From NCBI GenBank assembly GCA_963737145.1, contig CAVTRO010000004.1, positions 248,001 through 312,000 on the forward strand: a stretch of 64,000 nucleotides of DNA, written 5' to 3'. Shown here piece after piece: positions 43,652 through 53,582 of the stretch. The DNA is from AP-15 sp963737145. Its GTDB lineage: Bacteria; Pseudomonadota; Alphaproteobacteria; ATCC43930; CGMCC-115725. The translations under genes were made by a program, and so were the position numbers. The notes below the pieces were generated by a model. It saw only the letters and a list, made by a program, of their open reading frames with translations, made no database searches and was not told the origin of the DNA. How positions within the stretch are numbered: the first letter of the stretch is position 1; each line of letters begins with the position of its first letter.

Positions 43652-45412
43652 ATGGCATATGACCTGCTCATCAACAATGGACGCGTCGTGGACGGCTCGG
43701 GTGAGCCGGCATTTCAGGCGGATGTGGCGGTGCATCAAGGGAAAATCGTCGGGGTCGGGAAATATAAAGGCGCGGCGGCCGAGCGCGTCATCGATGCCGA
43801 CGGACGCGTCGTCGCCCCGGGGTTCATCGATCATCACACGCATTTCGACCCGCAGGCGGTCTGGGATCCCTATTGTGGCTCGTGGGTGCACAACGGCCAC
43901 ACCACAGTCATTGTCGGCCAGTGCGGGCAGGTTATCGCCCCGGTCCGGCCGGGCGACGGCGAGTGGTATCTCGAATTTTTCTCCGACGCGGAACAGATCC
44001 CGCTCCCGGTCCTAAAGGCCGGGGTCGACGTGACCTGGGAATCGGTCGGCGACTACCTGAATGCGCTCGGCAAAAAGCGCGGCATCAATGTCGGCACCTT
44101 GGTCGGCCATTCCGGCATCCGCCGCTATGTGATGGGGGAAGCGGCCTCCGAGCGGCAGGCGACCCCCGAGGAGATGGCCGCGATGCAGCGGCTGATCCGC
44201 GAGGCGATGCATGACGGCGCGCTGGGCTTCTCGACCGCCCCAAAGGATCGCGGCGACCCGGCCGGGGTTGGCAGTGACGAGGAGCGGTGGGCGCTTGCCA
44301 GCGTGCTCGGCGAAGTCGGCACCGGCGTGTTCCAGGTCGCCGGCGGCGCCCCCGGCGGCACCAAGGCGACCCGCCAAGTCGCCCGCGAGCTGGCGGCGCG
44401 TACCGGACGGCCGTCGATCTACAACCTCGTGTCGCAACCGATCGCCAACCCCGACGAATGGGTAGAGCATCTGAAGTGGCTCGAGGACGGGTTCAGGAGC
44501 GGGGCGCGCTGCTACGGCTCGTGCCTCTCGACCGTTGCCGGCGCGATCTTTGACCTGCAACGCGGGCTCAATGTGCCGCAGGACGAGGACATTACTCATC
44601 CCGAAGGCATCTTCCGCGGCATGCCGACTTGGGACAAAGTCATGGCTTTGCCCTATGAGGAGCGCATGCGCGCGTTCCGCGACCCCGAATTGCGCAAGGC
44701 GCTGTCGGCCGAGGCCGTCGAAGGGACGGTTGCCCAGGAAGGCGGGATGACCGACCGGCGCGGCCGCGCTCGCGGCTTCTTCAATCGGCGCTGGGACCTC
44801 GTCGAGGTATTCATGACGACGAAGGGGCAGAACCGGCACCTCGAGGGCAAGAGCGTCGAGCAGATCGCGAAGGAGCAGAACAAGGGCGTCATGGACGCCT
44901 TCCTCGACCTGTCGCTCGACGAAGATCTGAACACCTGCTTCATCGCGATCGACCGCAACAAGGATCCAAAGGCGCAAAAAGAGATCCTCGGTTCGCAGTA
45001 TACCGTGATCGGCACCAGCGACGGCGGCGGCCGGCCGCACACCGGCGACCGTCACGAGACCAGCACCAATCTGCTGGGCCATTGGGTGCGCGAACAGCAG
45101 GTGATGACGCTCGAAGAGGCCGTCTATCGGCTCACCGGGAAGACCGCGCTGATGCACGACATCACCGATCGCGGCTTCATCGCCGCCGGCAAGGTCGCCG
45201 ACATCACCATCTTTGACCCCGACACGATCGCCTCGAAGCCGCGGGAGCCGGTCGCGACGCTGCCGGCGAGCGGCGTCCAGGTCAAGCGCGAGGCGGTTGG
45301 CATCGACTACGTCGTGGTCAACGGCAGCGTGCTGCTCGACAAGGGCGAACTGACCGACGCATTGCCCGGCCAGATCATCCGCGGCCCGCTCTACCAGGCG
45401 GGCGCCGCTTAG
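43652..45412 (+). CDS. N-acyl-D-amino-acid deacylase family amidohydrolase
   Basis: A 586-residue metal-dependent amidohydrolase. The N-terminal beta-sandwich (YDLLINNGRVVDGSGEPAFQADVAV) leads into the TIM barrel with metal ligands in APGFIDHHTHFDPQ, the Cys-containing TTVIVGQCG, VGHSGIRRYVMG, and IGTSDGGGRPHTGDRH for the last His/Asp. The C-terminal strands (LTGKTALMHDITDRGFIAAGKVADITIFDP) close the sandwich. The family removes N-acyl groups from D-amino acids such as D-Glu or D-Asp; D-aminoacylase is the best guess. AGGAG lies 7-11 nt before the ATG. Confidence 0.92.
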   Translation: MAYDLLINNGRVVDGSGEPAFQADVAVHQGKIVGVGKYKGAAAERVIDADGRVVAPGFIDHHTHFDPQAVWDPYCGSWVHNGHTTVIVGQCGQVIAPVRPGDGEWYLEFFSDAEQIPLPVLKAGVDVTWESVGDYLNALGKKRGINVGTLVGHSGIRRYVMGEAASERQATPEEMAAMQRLIREAMHDGALGFSTAPKDRGDPAGVGSDEERWALASVLGEVGTGVFQVAGGAPGGTKATRQVARELAARTGRPSIYNLVSQPIANPDEWVEHLKWLEDGFRSGARCYGSCLSTVAGAIFDLQRGLNVPQDEDITHPEGIFRGMPTWDKVMALPYEERMRAFRDPELRKALSAEAVEGTVAQEGGMTDRRGRARGFFNRRWDLVEVFMTTKGQNRHLEGKSVEQIAKEQNKGVMDAFLDLSLDEDLNTCFIAIDRNKDPKAQKEILGSQYTVIGTSDGGGRPHTGDRHETSTNLLGHWVREQQVMTLEEAVYRLTGKTALMHDITDRGFIAAGKVADITIFDPDTIASKPREPVATLPASGVQVKREAVGIDYVVVNGSVLLDKGELTDALPGQIIRGPLYQAGAA

Positions 45413-45422
45413 TTCGCGCAAG

Positions 45423-45462
45423 CCCCTCCCGCTCCGGTCCAGCTACCGCATAACGGGAGGGG
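45423..45462. terminator. hairpin after the deacylase gene
   Basis: CCCCTCCCG (45423-45431) pairs with CGGGAGGGG (45454-45462) across a 22-nt loop, between the convergent deacylase and TIR-WD40 genes. There is no T tract, so it is a weak terminator candidate that could serve both strands. Confidence 0.4.
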
Positions 45463-45511
45463 CCGCTCCTCGGATGAGCCTACACCCAATCAGGTCGATG
45501 GTCCCCGTCGC

Positions 45512-48347
45512 CTAGCGTTTTGCATCGTCGGGGACCGGAAGCTCCGGACATGTCGGGTGATACGCCTGATTGGGGAAATATTCTCGCCACTCGTTCCACG
45601 TCATGTTGCGAGTCAGGCGAGAACATGCTTCGGCAATAACATCCGCGTAGCGCAGCAACCAGACCCGGACATCGCCGCCCTTCTGTAGTGTAGCTAGGTA
45701 CTTGCCGCCCGGGCTGAATGCCAGTTGCGAAGATCGGATACTCGCTCAATGCGCGCGACTTCCTCCTGGTCGCTAATGCTCCAGACGCGAACGGTCTCTC
45801 CGCCCCCCGCTGCGGCGAGATATTCACCATCCGAGCTAAAAGCGCACGGGCCCTCTGCCGCCGCCGATGTGAACACCGAAAAAATTGCCTGTCCGGTGTG
45901 CGCGTCGAGTATACGGCCACCGGCCGCCAGATACCGCCCGTCGGCGCTGAGCGCGCAAACGTCAGCTTGGAATCCCGATCGGTCGTGTCCTGCTGAAAAG
46001 GCGACGGCTTCCGTCGTGAATGGAGGCTGCCAAACATGCGCTTGAACCGGCGTACCGGTGCGCGTCATCTTGCCGGATGAGATGGCGATTACGTTTGCGG
46101 CGCCCGGGCTGACGGCAAGTCGGTCTATGGTGCTCCGATCCCGCAGCTTGAAGTTTGCGAGCTCCTGTGGTGGTTCGGATTGCCAGAGATGCACTTCCCC
46201 CGCATCGGTTCCGGTAATCAGAAAATCGCCATTGGGACTGAGGGCAGCGACCTTCGCGGTCCCTGAAAAAGAGAAGCTGCGACGCGCGCTTCCGCTCACT
46301 CTGTCGATGATGCGCATTTCGCCAGCCGAAGCGACAGCGAGCGAGCGTCCGTCGGCGCTCAACGCAAGCGCCGTTACGGAAGGACCCAGGTCGAGTGGTG
46401 ACGACTGAAGATCATGTCCGAAGTCCCAGACCTTGGCGCTGAACGGGGCATCGGCACTAGGACTGCTGAAGGCCAAAAGGTGCAATTCATCCCCGCTGAA
46501 GGCGATGGCATCTGCCTCCGGTCCTGCTGCAATGCGCACGATTTCGCTGCCGTGACCAATAATTTGCCACAACTCAAGCGCCGGATACGCTCCTATCGCA
46601 ATGTCTCGCCCGTCGTGGCCGAAGGCGGCGGCTCGCACTCGGTTAGTGGTAATTCGCGCGACTTCGTGGTTGGTGAAGGTATCGAGGACTTGAAAACTGA
46701 CCTCATTCCCCTCGTTATCCGTCTCGCGCGGTCCCAGCAGGTAATGGGCGCCCGGACTGACAGCCCACGCGTCGCCCATCTTGAGCTTGGCCTCTCGGAG
46801 CATCTTCCAATCGGCGGTGCTCCAAATGCGCACGGTATCCTCGATGCGAACCGCGAGATACTTTCCGTCGGGGCTGAACTTGGGCCACCCGGCATCCGAC
46901 GCTAGGGATCGAAGTTTCGGCGTCGCGCCGGTGCGCAGGTTCGCCAAGTTCCAGATGCCCATCCTCTGGTCCACCACTCCCGCCAGATAGTTTCCATCCG
47001 GACTGAACGACAGCGCTACCGCTGGCGGAATACGTGCAATTTCGCGATGACCGGACAATTCCCATAGGCGCGTGACGCCGTTGCTCCATTGGTGCGTCGT
47101 TTGATCATACTCCTCCGTCGTTGCAGCCAGATAGGTTGCGTTCGGGCCGAGCGCGAGACCACTAATGGTGCCGAGGTCGCGCAGATAGGCAATCGGCTCG
47201 AGGGTCCGTGCATCCCATATGTCGATCGCACCCTCAATATGACCGTAGTCGACCGTCGCGAGGAATCTCCCGTCTGGGCTTAGCACGACTTGCTTTGCCC
47301 CAGACTTTCCTCGTGCACCAGCGCTGTGCTGGAAGTCGACCGGCCCCAAATCTCGGTCGCCAGAGGATCGGCACTCGCGGCGACCATAGCGTCGTCGGCC
47401 GCGAATACGATCTCATCGGAGTTGATCCCTCCAGCGCCGTTGGGCAACCGTCGGATGAGGCGTGGGAGCAGGGGGAGACCGCGCCGCATTGCGAGATCCG
47501 CCTCCAGAGAATGAAACCCGATGCCCTGGAGGCGGCGGGTTGCCTCCGTCGCCAGCTGCAGACTGTGCTCCCTCGGGCCGATCTCGGCCTCCGCACTCGG
47601 TATCTGATCGCGCTCCATCTCCGCCGCCGATGTCAAACGCCGGGCGACGGCGATGGTCTGTTGCCGGGCAGCTTCCTGCCACTGGAAGTAAGCTATCGTG
47701 CCGATAATCGCGACTATGACCAGAGCAACTGTGGTGCCGCCGAGAAGCGCGAAGCGCCGGTTGGTTGCAACTCTCCGGCTATCGATGATGTAGCGAGTTT
47801 GCAGCTCGGTCGGTTTCGGCTCCTTACTCGGACCGAGTGTCAGCCACTGCTCGGCAGATCTCAGATCGGCTCCTCGGAGCACAAGGCTGGTATCACGAGC
47901 CTTAGCGTCCCATTCCCGGGCACGAACGAGCAGACGAGTGTGCGCATGTACCCACTCGAGGTCAGTATCGATCGCTTTGAGCAGAATGCCCATCGCCGCC
48001 CGAAAATCACCGTCTGCGCGGAAGAAGACCCAATTCAGTTTGGACAGGGCGTCGGGAACCCGGTCCGCATCGACATCGCGGCAGACGATCGGGATGAGCC
48101 GCTTATTCTGCGCCGAGGCGTGCGCCAATTCTCGCTCGCAGATCGCGGATGTAACGGAGTCGGGGCTGAGAACAAAAACAAACGCCTCCGCTACATCGAT
48201 GGCAGCCTCGATCTCCGCCATCCATTCTGCCGTCGGAGGAATGCCCTCCCAATCAACCCAGGCGTCACGGTTGTTTTCGGCCAGCCCGGCGTGCAGCCGG
48301 TGGACGAAATCAGAGTCTCTGCGTGAATAGGATATAAAGATCGGCAT
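45512..48347 (-). CDS. TIR domain-transmembrane-WD40 repeat protein, two frameshifts
   Basis: About 945 residues. Residues 1-135 form a bacterial TIR domain: FISYSRRDSDFVHRL, WVDWEGIPPTAEWMAEIEAAI (with the usual catalytic-type Glu) and SPDSVTSAICERELAHA. One transmembrane helix follows (about 199-221, FALLGGTTVALVIVAIIGTIAYF), then a helical linker (ARRLTSAAEMERDQIPSAE) and a WD40-type propeller of many VVLSPDGRFLAT..IWD-like repeats. The end (EACSRLTRNMTWNEWREYFP) is typical of these proteins. One base is missing near 47343 and one near 45726; the total length fits. TIR domains often hydrolyse NAD+ or build nucleotide signals on activation, so a stress or phage sensor is possible. No partner gene is adjacent. 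Confidence 0.85.
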
Positions 48348-48710
48348 GGGATTCTCGAACTATGCCGCGCTCTGCACCAGCGATCGCGGCAGAGGGCCTC
48401 GCATTTGGTAGCCCCGCCGATCAGCGGTCTGCCGGCCGGCGGTGTCCAGGTCAAGCAGGAAACCACACGTAGTACTATAAAGGGCCCTTGCTGCCATTTG
48501 TTTCCCCGGCGGGCGGTCGGCGCCCATTCAAAGGGTCACCGCTTGCGCCGGTCTTGTCAAAATCAAGCATGCGCCGTAAGTAATACGACGATACCTCACG
48601 CAGGGCTGCGGGTTTGTCGGCCGATACGTTCCGAGCAGTTGCCCGTTCCGGTGTCGGCTTATCCTAAGCCGACCTTTCCTGCGGCGGCTCAACCGGAAAG
48701 AAGGACCACA
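48348..48710. other. gene-free stretch upstream of rpsB with a deacylase-like 3' remnant
   Basis: No intact gene lies in these 363 bases. Near 48430-48463 the plus strand reads SGLPAGGVQVKQET, close to LPASGVQVKREA in the deacylase (45261-45294), with about 27 of 34 bases identical. It looks like the tail of a lost deacylase relative. The right half holds the presumed rpsB promoter and leader. Confidence 0.4.
48554..48582 (+). promoter_or_regulatory. candidate promoter of the rpsB-tsf operon
   Basis: TTGTCA at 48554-48559, a 17-bp spacer, then TAAGTA at 48577-48582, leaving a leader of about 120 nt before rpsB. Ribosomal protein S2 leaders often carry an autoregulatory RNA fold; I cannot confirm one by eye. 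Confidence 0.4.
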
Positions 48711-49550
48711 ATGGCAATACCAACCGCGTCAATGCGCCAGCTGCTCGAGGCCGGCGTTCACTTCGGCCATCACACGCGCCGGTGGAACCCCAAGATGGCT
48801 CCGTACATCTTCGGGGTGCGCAACGGGATACACATCATCGACCTCGAGCAGACCGAGCCGATGCTGCACCAGGGGTTGCAGGCAGTCCGGGATGTCGTGG
48901 CCGGTGGCGGCCGCGTTCTCTTAGTCGGCACCAAGCGCCAGGCGCAGGAGCCGGTCGCCGATGCCGCCAAGCGATGTGGCCAATATTATGTGAATTACCG
49001 CTGGCTTGGCGGCATGTTGACCAATTTCAAGACGATTTCCCAGTCGATCAAGCGATTGCGCGAGCTCGAGGAACGGATCACGCAGGAACAGACTGGATTG
49101 ACCAAGCGCGAGCTCTTGGAGCTGACCCGCGACCGCGACAAGCTCGAACGGGCGCTGGGCGGCATCAAGGAGATGGGCGGGCTGCCCGACATCCTGTTCG
49201 TGATCGACACCAACAAGGAAGCCATCGCGGTTGCCGAGGCGAACACGCTGCGCATACCGGTTGTCGCGATTCTCAATTCGAACTCCTCACCCGACGGCAT
49301 CGCCTATCCGATCCCTGGGAATGACGATGCGATGCGGGCGATACACCTCTACTGCGATCTCGTCGCCGGGTCGGTTCTCGATGGATTGCAGGCCGAGCTC
49401 GCGGCCTCCGGGGTCGATATCGGCGCCCGGCCGGATCTCGCCGAACAGGCTTTTGTCGCGGAGGCTCCGGAGGAATTACCCGCCGAAGCCGCACTCGACG
49501 GTCTCCAAGGCGGACTGCAAGACGAGGCGGCTGCGGCTGCGGCGAATTAG
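48711..49550 (+). CDS. rpsB: 30S ribosomal protein S2
   Basis: A 279-residue S2. MRQLLEAGVHFGHHTRRWNPKMAPYIFG is the universal N-terminus, and RWLGGMLTNFKTI, LGGIKEMGGLPDILFVID and IPVVAILNSNSSPDGIAYPIPGNDDAMRAI are conserved. The C-terminus is extended by about 40 acidic/alanine-rich residues (APEELPAEAALDG...AAAAAN), as in other alphaproteobacteria. AGAAGGA precedes the ATG. It heads the translation operon with tsf. Confidence 0.97.
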   Translation: MAIPTASMRQLLEAGVHFGHHTRRWNPKMAPYIFGVRNGIHIIDLEQTEPMLHQGLQAVRDVVAGGGRVLLVGTKRQAQEPVADAAKRCGQYYVNYRWLGGMLTNFKTISQSIKRLRELEERITQEQTGLTKRELLELTRDRDKLERALGGIKEMGGLPDILFVIDTNKEAIAVAEANTLRIPVVAILNSNSSPDGIAYPIPGNDDAMRAIHLYCDLVAGSVLDGLQAELAASGVDIGARPDLAEQAFVAEAPEELPAEAALDGLQGGLQDEAAAAAAN

Positions 49551-49594
49551 GGCTGCTTTTCTCGAAATACACGGTTTGCGCGAGGGTCGATATT

Positions 49595-50521
49595 ATGGCC
49601 GAAGTAACGGCGGTGCTGGTCAAGGAGTTGCGCGAAAAGACCGGGGCCGGGATGATGGATTGCAAAAGGGCGCTCGACGACAGCGCCGGCGACATCGAAG
49701 CGGCCGTCGATTGGCTGCGAAAGAAGGGGTTGTCCGCGGCCGCAAAAAAGGCCGGGCGGGTGGCCGCCGAGGGCCTGATCGGCGTGGCGACCCGCGGCCC
49801 TGTAGGTGCCGTGGTCGAGGTCAATTCGGAAACTGATTTCGTCGCGCGCAACCAGGCCTTTCAGAGTTTTGTGCGCAGCGTCAGCAAACTGGCTCTCGAC
49901 GGCGATGGGGAGCTCGAATCGCTGAAGGAAGCCGACTTCCCGGGAACGGGTCGGACGGTCGAAGACGAGCTGACGCATCTCGTCTCGACAATCGGCGAGA
50001 ATTTGGTACTGCGGCGCGTGAAGCGCCTGTCGACCGAAGAGGGCGCCGTTTTCTCGTATATTCACAACGCGCTCGGCCCGGGCCTCGGCAAGATCGGGGT
50101 TATCGTAACGCTCGGCTCCACTGCGCCGGCCGACCGGTTGGCCGGGCTCGGCAAGCAGCTGGCCATGCACACCGCGGCGGCGAACCCGCTCTATCTCGAT
50201 ATCGCCTCGGTGCCACAAGCAGCGCTCGACCGCGAACGCGATGTGTTGCGAGAACAGGCCCGCGCCACGGGCAAACCCAACTCGGTAGTCGACAGAATGG
50301 TCGAAGGCCGGCTGCGAAAATTCTACGAGGAGTTCGTGCTTCTCGAGCAGATCTTCGTCGTCGACCAGGAGACCAAGATTTCGAAGGTCGTCGAGCAGGC
50401 CAGCGAAACCGCGGGCGCGCCTATTAGCGTTCAAAGCTTTGCGCGTTTCGCATTGGGCGAGGGGATTGAGCGGCAACGCACCGATTTTGCGGCCGAGGTT
50501 GCGGCGCAGCTGAAGAATTGA
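49595..50521 (+). CDS. tsf: translation elongation factor Ts
   Basis: A 308-residue EF-Ts, the nucleotide exchange factor for EF-Tu. The N-terminal UBA-like motif is VKELREKTGAGMMDCKRALDDSAGDIEAAVDWLRKKG, followed by the core with EVNSETDFVARN and the coiled-coil/C-terminal module (FYEEFVLLEQIFVVDQETKISKVVEQ). It begins 44 nt after rpsB, the universal arrangement. Short hairpin CTCAC-GG-GTGAG follows it near 50554. Confidence 0.97.
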   Translation: MAEVTAVLVKELREKTGAGMMDCKRALDDSAGDIEAAVDWLRKKGLSAAAKKAGRVAAEGLIGVATRGPVGAVVEVNSETDFVARNQAFQSFVRSVSKLALDGDGELESLKEADFPGTGRTVEDELTHLVSTIGENLVLRRVKRLSTEEGAVFSYIHNALGPGLGKIGVIVTLGSTAPADRLAGLGKQLAMHTAAANPLYLDIASVPQAALDRERDVLREQARATGKPNSVVDRMVEGRLRKFYEEFVLLEQIFVVDQETKISKVVEQASETAGAPISVQSFARFALGEGIERQRTDFAAEVAAQLKN

Positions 50522-50670
50522 GGCGCTTCGCAGCAGCCTTCGCTCGGCCCTTCCCTCACGGGTGAGCCAGTAATGCCGCTTCACTTTGAAAGGTGCGACG
50601 GTCGGGTCGATTAGTGGTATCATAGGCCTGCCAGCGAGAGAGCTCGGCCAGCCGGGTGAGCGAAGGCCTC

Positions 50671-51399
50671 ATGTCAGCCGATCTCAAATACCGCCGCGTT
50701 CTCTTGAAACTGTCCGGCGAAGCTCTGATGGGCGCGCGCGACTACGGCCTCGATCCCGAGATGGTCGGACGCATCGCAAGCGAGATCCAATCGGTGCACG
50801 CGCTCGGAGTCGAAATTTGCGTCGTGATCGGCGGAGGCAACATCTTTCGCGGCGTGTCGGGCTCCGCCGTCGGTATGGAGCGCGCATCGGCCGATTACAT
50901 GGGGATGCTTGCGACGGTGATTAACTCGCTTGCCATGCAGAATGAGCTGGAGCGCTGCGGAGTGACTACGCGTGTGCAGTCGGCGATCTCGATGCAAGCA
51001 ATCTGCGAACCGTATATCCGTCGGCGGGCATTGCGGCATCTCGAGAAAGATCGGGTCGTGATTTTCGCCGCGGGGACCGGCAACCCGTTTTTTACGACAG
51101 ATACGGCGGCGGCTCTCCGTGCCTCCGAAATGGGTTGTGATGCGCTCCTGAAGGCTACCAAGGTGGACGGCGTTTACGATGCGGACCCCGAACGTGAGCC
51201 TCTCGCCAGGCGCTTTGAAAAACTCGGTTATTTGGAGGTCCTGTCCCGCGATCTGCGGGTGATGGACGCCTCGGCGATCTCGCTGGCGCGCGAGAACCAC
51301 ATTCCTATTCTGGTGTTCTCGATCTTCGAAAATGGCGGGTTTGCAGAGCTTCTGAGGGGGCGCGGACGGTACACGATCATCAACAACGGACAAAACTGA
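50671..51399 (+). CDS. pyrH: UMP kinase
   Basis: A 242-residue amino-acid-kinase-fold enzyme that phosphorylates UMP to UDP. YRRVLLKLSGEALMG is the N-terminal nucleotide-binding loop; CVVIGGGNIFRG, GMERASADYMGMLATVINSLAMQ and AAGTGNPFFTTDTAAALRA are diagnostic. The ATG at 50671 has GAAGG just upstream, so I prefer it to GTG at 50656. Lies between tsf and frr as usual. Confidence 0.96.
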   Translation: MSADLKYRRVLLKLSGEALMGARDYGLDPEMVGRIASEIQSVHALGVEICVVIGGGNIFRGVSGSAVGMERASADYMGMLATVINSLAMQNELERCGVTTRVQSAISMQAICEPYIRRRALRHLEKDRVVIFAAGTGNPFFTTDTAAALRASEMGCDALLKATKVDGVYDADPEREPLARRFEKLGYLEVLSRDLRVMDASAISLARENHIPILVFSIFENGGFAELLRGRGRYTIINNGQN

Positions 51400-51414
51400 A
51401 CACGGGACAACGGC

Positions 51415-51975
51415 ATGCCGGAAGACACATTTCTGAAGGACCTCCGACGCCGGATGGACGGTGCGGTGGAGGTTTTGCGCAAGGAATTCGGTGGATTGCG
51501 GACCGGGCGGGCTTCGGCGAGCCTTCTGGAGCCGGTCACCGTCAGCGCCTATGGCGGAACGGTGCCGCTCAACCAGTTGGCCAATGTCAGCGTGCCGGAG
51601 CCGCGGATGATCACGGTCCAAGTATGGGACCGCGGCATGGTCAAGGCCGTCGACAAGGCCATCCGGGAGGCAGGGCTGGGGCTCAACCCGCAAACCGAGG
51701 GCCAGGTCATCCGAGTTCCGATCCCGGATTTGAATGAGGAGCGGCGGCGCGAGCTGACGCGGGTGACGGCGAAATATGCCGAACAGGCGCGCGTGTCGAT
51801 CCGCAATATCCGCCGCGACGGGGTCGAATTGCTCAGGCGCCGCGAAAAAGAAGCCGAGATCTCGCAAGACGAGCAGCGCAAGCTGCAGCATGACGTGCAG
51901 CATCTCACCGACGAATACGTCAAGCGCATCGACGAGGCCCTGGCGCAAAAGGATAGAGAGATCCTTCAGGTCTGA
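51415..51975 (+). CDS. frr: ribosome recycling factor
   Basis: A 186-residue RRF, a two-domain protein that splits post-termination ribosomes with EF-G. FGGLRTGRASASLLEPV, VSVPEPRMITVQVWDRGMV, GLGLNPQTEGQVIRVPIPDLNEERRRELTRV and the long C-terminal helix are present. It shares one base with the uppS start (TGATG), so translation is coupled. Confidence 0.97.
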   Translation: MPEDTFLKDLRRRMDGAVEVLRKEFGGLRTGRASASLLEPVTVSAYGGTVPLNQLANVSVPEPRMITVQVWDRGMVKAVDKAIREAGLGLNPQTEGQVIRVPIPDLNEERRRELTRVTAKYAEQARVSIRNIRRDGVELLRRREKEAEISQDEQRKLQHDVQHLTDEYVKRIDEALAQKDREILQV

Positions 51976-52700
51976 TGAGCGCCGCCGCCGCGCCGCGGCC
52001 CGTGCCGCGGCATATCGCGATCATCATGGACGGCAACGGGCGCTGGGCGAGGGCTCGTGGCCTGCCGCGGATCGCGGGTCATCGCCGGGGCGCCGAGGCG
52101 GCGCGGCGCACCGTCATTGCCGCCGCCGAGCTTGGAGTTCCTTACCTCACATTGTTCGGCTTCTCCTCGGAAAACTGGAAGCGGCCGTCGTCGGAGATCC
52201 AGGATCTGATGGGGCTGCTCCGCTATTACCTGCGTGGCGAGATTGCCGAATTGCACCGCAACGGGGTTCGCCTGAAGGTGATCGGCGACCTCGGCACCCT
52301 CGACTCCGACATTATCAGTTTGATCGGGCATGCCGAAGCGATGACCCGCGACAACAGCCGGATCATCCTGACGATTGCATTGTCCTATGGCGGGCGCGCC
52401 GAGATCGTCACCGCGGTTCTAGCGATTGCGCGTCAGGTGGCGTCCGGCAGCCTTGCCGCCACGGCCATTGACGAGGAATGTTTCGCTCGTCACCTCTTCA
52501 CTGCGGAGCTTCCCGATCCGGATCTGCTGATCCGAACGAGCGGCGAGCAGCGTATCAGCAATTTTCTGCTTTGGCAGAGCGCCTATTCCGAACTCGTCTT
52601 TACCAAGACCCTGTGGCCCGATTTCTCAAAGCGCGATCTGCAGCAGGCCGTGGATGAATTCTGCGGCCGCGAACGCCGCTACGGTGCGTCCATTGGATAG
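51975..52700 (+). CDS. uppS: undecaprenyl diphosphate synthase (cis-prenyltransferase)
   Basis: A 241-residue enzyme that builds C55-PP, the lipid carrier for peptidoglycan. The substrate P-loop HIAIIMDGNGRWARARGLPRIAGHRRGAEAARR is intact with the catalytic Asp, and TLFGFSSENWKRP, ILTIALSYGGRAEIV and DLLIRTSGEQRISNFLLWQSAYSEL with the second metal/ligand region are conserved. Confidence 0.97.
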   Translation: MSAAAAPRPVPRHIAIIMDGNGRWARARGLPRIAGHRRGAEAARRTVIAAAELGVPYLTLFGFSSENWKRPSSEIQDLMGLLRYYLRGEIAELHRNGVRLKVIGDLGTLDSDIISLIGHAEAMTRDNSRIILTIALSYGGRAEIVTAVLAIARQVASGSLAATAIDEECFARHLFTAELPDPDLLIRTSGEQRISNFLLWQSAYSELVFTKTLWPDFSKRDLQQAVDEFCGRERRYGASIG

Positions 52701-52778
52701 CGCTGACCTGCGGTTGCGGGGCACGGGCGCCGCCCGCGAACCGGCAGCGACGAATAGCGCATTTTCCGCAAGACCAAC

Positions 52779-53582
52779 ATGAATCCGCTTTGGCTGCGGA
52801 TCGTTTCGGCACTGGTGCTGGCGCCTCTTCCGGTCGCCGCGATATGGTTCGGCTGGCCCTGGCTTCCTCTGCTGACCGGCCTGGCCGCTGCGGTAATGGC
52901 ATGGGAATGGGGGCGGCTGTGCCGCGGGGGTCGATTTGGCCAGACCGGGATCTTGCTGGTCGCGGTCGTTCTGTCGGCGGTTGCGATCGCCGCGCTCGCT
53001 TCTCCCGGGCTGGCGCTCGGTACCGCCCTGCTGGGCGCGGGTTTGGTGTTGTGGGCGGCGCATCGCGGGCGGGAGGCCGAGCCGCAATGGACGGCTTTCG
53101 GCGCGCTCTGGGTGGCGCTGCCTTGCATCTGTCTGCTATGGCTGGCGGGCGATGGTCCGGCCGGCCGGGCCACTTTGCTATGGCTGATGGCCGTTGTCTG
53201 GGCGACCGATATCGGTGCCTACGCCGTCGGCCGGACCTTTGGCGGGCCTCGATTGGCACCCCGCTGGAGCCCGCGAAAGACCTGGGCCGGGCTGGCCGGG
53301 GGCACGGCCTGCGCGGCTTTGGTTGGGTGGGCCACCGCGGCATGGCTCGGCATCTCTCCGACTGTGCCGCTGACAGTTGTCAGCGCGGGCCTTGCGATTG
53401 TCGGGCAGTTCGGCGATCTTGCCGAATCCGTGGCAAAGCGCAGGTTCGGCGTGAAGGATTCGAGCGGCCTCATACCCGGGCATGGCGGGCTCCTCGACAG
53501 GCTCGATGGATTGCTCGCGGTGATCCCGGTGGTGGCCTTGCTGACCTTGATTGGCGGCAGCAGCCTGCTGGCGTGGCGATGA
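52779..53582 (+). CDS. cdsA: phosphatidate cytidylyltransferase
   Basis: A 267-residue inner-membrane enzyme making CDP-diacylglycerol. About seven helices; the family signature near the C-terminus is SVAKRRFGVKDSSGLIPGHGGLLDRLDGLL, and WATDIGAYAVGRTFGGPRLAPRWSPRKTWAGLAGG precedes it. It overlaps dxr by 4 nt. The gap before it (52701-52778) shows nothing recognisable. Confidence 0.96.
   Translation: MNPLWLRIVSALVLAPLPVAAIWFGWPWLPLLTGLAAAVMAWEWGRLCRGGRFGQTGILLVAVVLSAVAIAALASPGLALGTALLGAGLVLWAAHRGREAEPQWTAFGALWVALPCICLLWLAGDGPAGRATLLWLMAVVWATDIGAYAVGRTFGGPRLAPRWSPRKTWAGLAGGTACAALVGWATAAWLGISPTVPLTVVSAGLAIVGQFGDLAESVAKRRFGVKDSSGLIPGHGGLLDRLDGLLAVIPVVALLTLIGGSSLLAWR

Noticed and set aside
44012..45421. 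469-codon open frame on the minus strand
   Set aside because: Antisense to the amidohydrolase, which has all family motifs; the composition is typical of a shadow frame.
50554..50565. Hairpin CTCAC-GG-GTGAG between tsf and pyrH as a terminator
   Set aside because: The stem is only 5 bp with no T tract; too weak to call.
50586..50623. TTGAAA and TATCAT as a pyrH promoter
   Set aside because: The spacing is about 26 bp, too long for a sigma70 promoter.
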